Under the pieces are notes generated by a model. It saw nothing but the letters and a program-made list of their open reading frames with translations, ran no database searches and was not told the origin of the DNA. 64,000 nt of DNA from Cupriavidus basilensis. Lineage in GTDB: Bacteria > Pseudomonadota > Gammaproteobacteria > Burkholderiales > Burkholderiaceae. Positions 62,853 through 64,000 of this stretch are shown here, piece by piece; within the stretch, counting starts at the first letter, position 1; each line of letters begins with the position of its first letter. Both the position numbers and the translations under genes were made by a program. The stretch spans positions 3,968,001-4,032,000 of the forward strand of contig NZ_CP010536.1 in assembly GCF_000832305.1 (NCBI RefSeq), read 5' to 3'.

Positions 62853-63866
62853 TCAGTCCGGTTTCACCGAGGCGGAGGATACGGCGCGGGTCCAGCTCGT
62901 TTGCGCCTGCGACAGGAACTGGCGAAAGCCTGCAGGATCGAGCGGCCGGGCTTCCACGCCAAGCGCCAGCAGGCGTTCCTGCATCTGCTTGTCGGCAAGC
63001 ACCGCATTCAGCTCGCGATTGAGCCGCTCGAGGATATCGCCCGGCAGCTTGCCCGGCGCCATGATTCCGTACCACGGCGCCGCATCGAAATCGCGTACGC
63101 CCTGCTCGCGCATGGTGGGCACGCCCGGCAGCAAGGCGGAGCGCCGCGCGCCGGTCTGTGCCAGCGGCACCACCGTGCCGGCCTTGATATGCGGCATCAG
63201 CAGCACGGGGCTGTCGAACATCAGCGCAATCTGCCCGCCCAGCAAATCGTTGATGGCCGGGCCCGACCCCTTGTAGGGTGAGTGCAGCAGGCGCGCACCG
63301 GTCGCCTGCGAGAACATCGCACCGATGATGTGCTGGGGCGTGCCGTTGCCCGCCGAGCCGTAGGCGATGGTGTCAGGCGCCGCGACCGACGCGCGCACCA
63401 GAGCGGGCACGGCATCGAAGCGCTGGCCGCGCGTGCCGGCCACCAGGATGAATGGCACCGTGCCGATCAGGCCTACGCCGGCCAGGTCCTTCGCCGGGTC
63501 GTAGGGCAGCGCCGGATACAGCGCCTTGCCGACCGAGACCGGCCCGACCGCGCCGAGCAACAAGGTATAGCCATCGGCCGGCGCCTTGCTGACATAGTCG
63601 CTGCCGATGGTGCCGCCCGCGCCGGGCCGGTTCTCCACCACCACGGATTGCTTCAGGCGGACCTGCAGTTCTTTCCCGATCAGGCGGGCGAGAGAGTCGG
63701 TGGTGGCGCCGGGCGCATACGGCACCACCAAGCGGATCGGGCGATCCGGATAGGCAGCGCTGGCGGCTGGCGCGAACGCCAGGCAGAGCGCGGCGGCTGC
63801 GAGCACGGGCGATAAAAAGGCGGGCAGCCGGCGGTTGCGCCGGTTGGCGCTGGAATGGCATGACAT
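62853..63866 (-). CDS. Bug-family tripartite tricarboxylate transporter binding protein
   Basis: 337 residues with a signal peptide (basic start, then FLSPVLAAAALCLAFAPAAS) and the mature Bug start YPDRPIRLVVPYAPGATTD. A conserved ADGYTLLLG region follows. It pairs with the CHMI-like gene and is divergent from the gene that begins at 63965, so it is probably an importer component for an aromatic or carboxylic acid. It is the second Bug gene in the window and clearly different from the first. Confidence 0.92.
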   Translation of the reverse strand: MSCHSSANRRNRRLPAFLSPVLAAAALCLAFAPAASAAYPDRPIRLVVPYAPGATTDSLARLIGKELQVRLKQSVVVENRPGAGGTIGSDYVSKAPADGYTLLLGAVGPVSVGKALYPALPYDPAKDLAGVGLIGTVPFILVAGTRGQRFDAVPALVRASVAAPDTIAYGSAGNGTPQHIIGAMFSQATGARLLHSPYKGSGPAINDLLGGQIALMFDSPVLLMPHIKAGTVVPLAQTGARRSALLPGVPTMREQGVRDFDAAPWYGIMAPGKLPGDILERLNRELNAVLADKQMQERLLALGVEARPLDPAGFRQFLSQAQTSWTRAVSSASVKPD

Positions 63867-63930
63867 GGGGGTCTCCTAGTGTTTTCCATGTTGTGCGTGC
63901 ATTCCAGCAGTTACGACATGCTCTGTAAAA

Positions 63931-63955
63931 TGATGAATCGATTTTTAATTCATCA
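63931..63955. promoter_or_regulatory. Perfect 8-bp inverted repeat, probable LysR-type operator
   Basis: TGATGAAT at 63931-63938 and ATTCATCA at 63948-63955, with a nine-base AT-rich spacer. It lies in the gap between the Bug gene and the divergent gene at the right edge, where LysR proteins usually bind. It also contains a T-N11-A arrangement. Confidence 0.6.
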
Positions 63956-63964
63956 CGGCAAATT

Positions 63965-64000
63965 ATGAGATCAACGGCCACGCCCGAAGCCATGGACCTT
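63965..64000 (+). CDS. Start of a divergent gene, probably a LysR-type regulator (3' partial)
   Basis: Only twelve codons are in the window (MRSTATPEAMDL). A second ATG at 63992 would give MDL, a common LysR start. The identification rests on its divergent position to the Bug-CHMI operon and on the palindrome just upstream; the protein itself cannot be judged. Confidence 0.4.
   Translation, partial: MRSTATPEAMDL

Overview
The window is GC-rich, densely coded chromosome of a Burkholderiales betaproteobacterium, most likely Cupriavidus or a close Ralstonia relative. The reasons are the gene block hemA-prfA-prmC-grxD-ubiX, two Bug-type (tripartite tricarboxylate transporter) binding proteins each beside catabolic genes, the DUF2157/DUF4401/GDYXXLXY membrane cassette, and protein sequences that read as typical for that group. 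The genus is an inference from memory; no database was searched.

Layout. Bases 1-13600 are core genome: uracil-DNA glycosylase (5' end cut by the window), acylphosphatase, a NitT/TauT-type ABC pair (fused double permease and ATPase), a FUSC membrane protein, an M61 peptidase, an AcuI/YhdH reductase, DsbC, a UbiH-type monooxygenase and YchF. Bases 13590-23536 are an integrated genetic island of about 10 kb in the 3' end of ychF. It has a P4-type tyrosine integrase, AlpA, Rha and a replication-like protein, a four-copy iteron-like array, a broken HsdM fragment, and lower-GC cargo: a membrane coiled-coil protein, a PIN-like protein, and a two-gene operon of unknown function. Near-identical 15-bp core repeats and paired 9-bp arm-type repeats lie at both ends.

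Bases 23540-25400 hold a small accessory stretch with a Phd/PIN toxin-antitoxin pair. Bases 25430-34800 return to core genes: the three-gene membrane cassette, an MTA/SAH nucleosidase, HemA, RF1, an alanine-rich lipoprotein, PrmC, Grx4 and UbiX. Bases 35200-39470 look like a lysine catabolic locus: a lysine 6-dehydrogenase-like protein and an AmaB-type aldehyde dehydrogenase, with a divergent Lrp regulator and a non-canonical DapB paralogue. Bases 39520-50465 hold a ClC channel, a Bug protein/acyl-CoA ligase/SDR set with a divergent LysR gene, an HxlR-MATE pair and a membrane metallophosphoesterase.

Between the convergent metallophosphoesterase and EttA genes lies a nested palindrome of about 600 bp, with an IS481-like element inserted in its left arm at a GTAC target. 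From 54256 to 61545 a sugar-acid locus runs: a FadR-type regulator, an IlvD/Edd dehydratase carrying the L-arabinonate dehydratase cysteines, and a four-gene sugar ABC transporter. The window closes with a zinc-ribbon protein ending in seven histidines, a YgjP-like metallopeptidase, a CHMI-Bug pair, and the start of a divergent gene behind a perfect inverted repeat.
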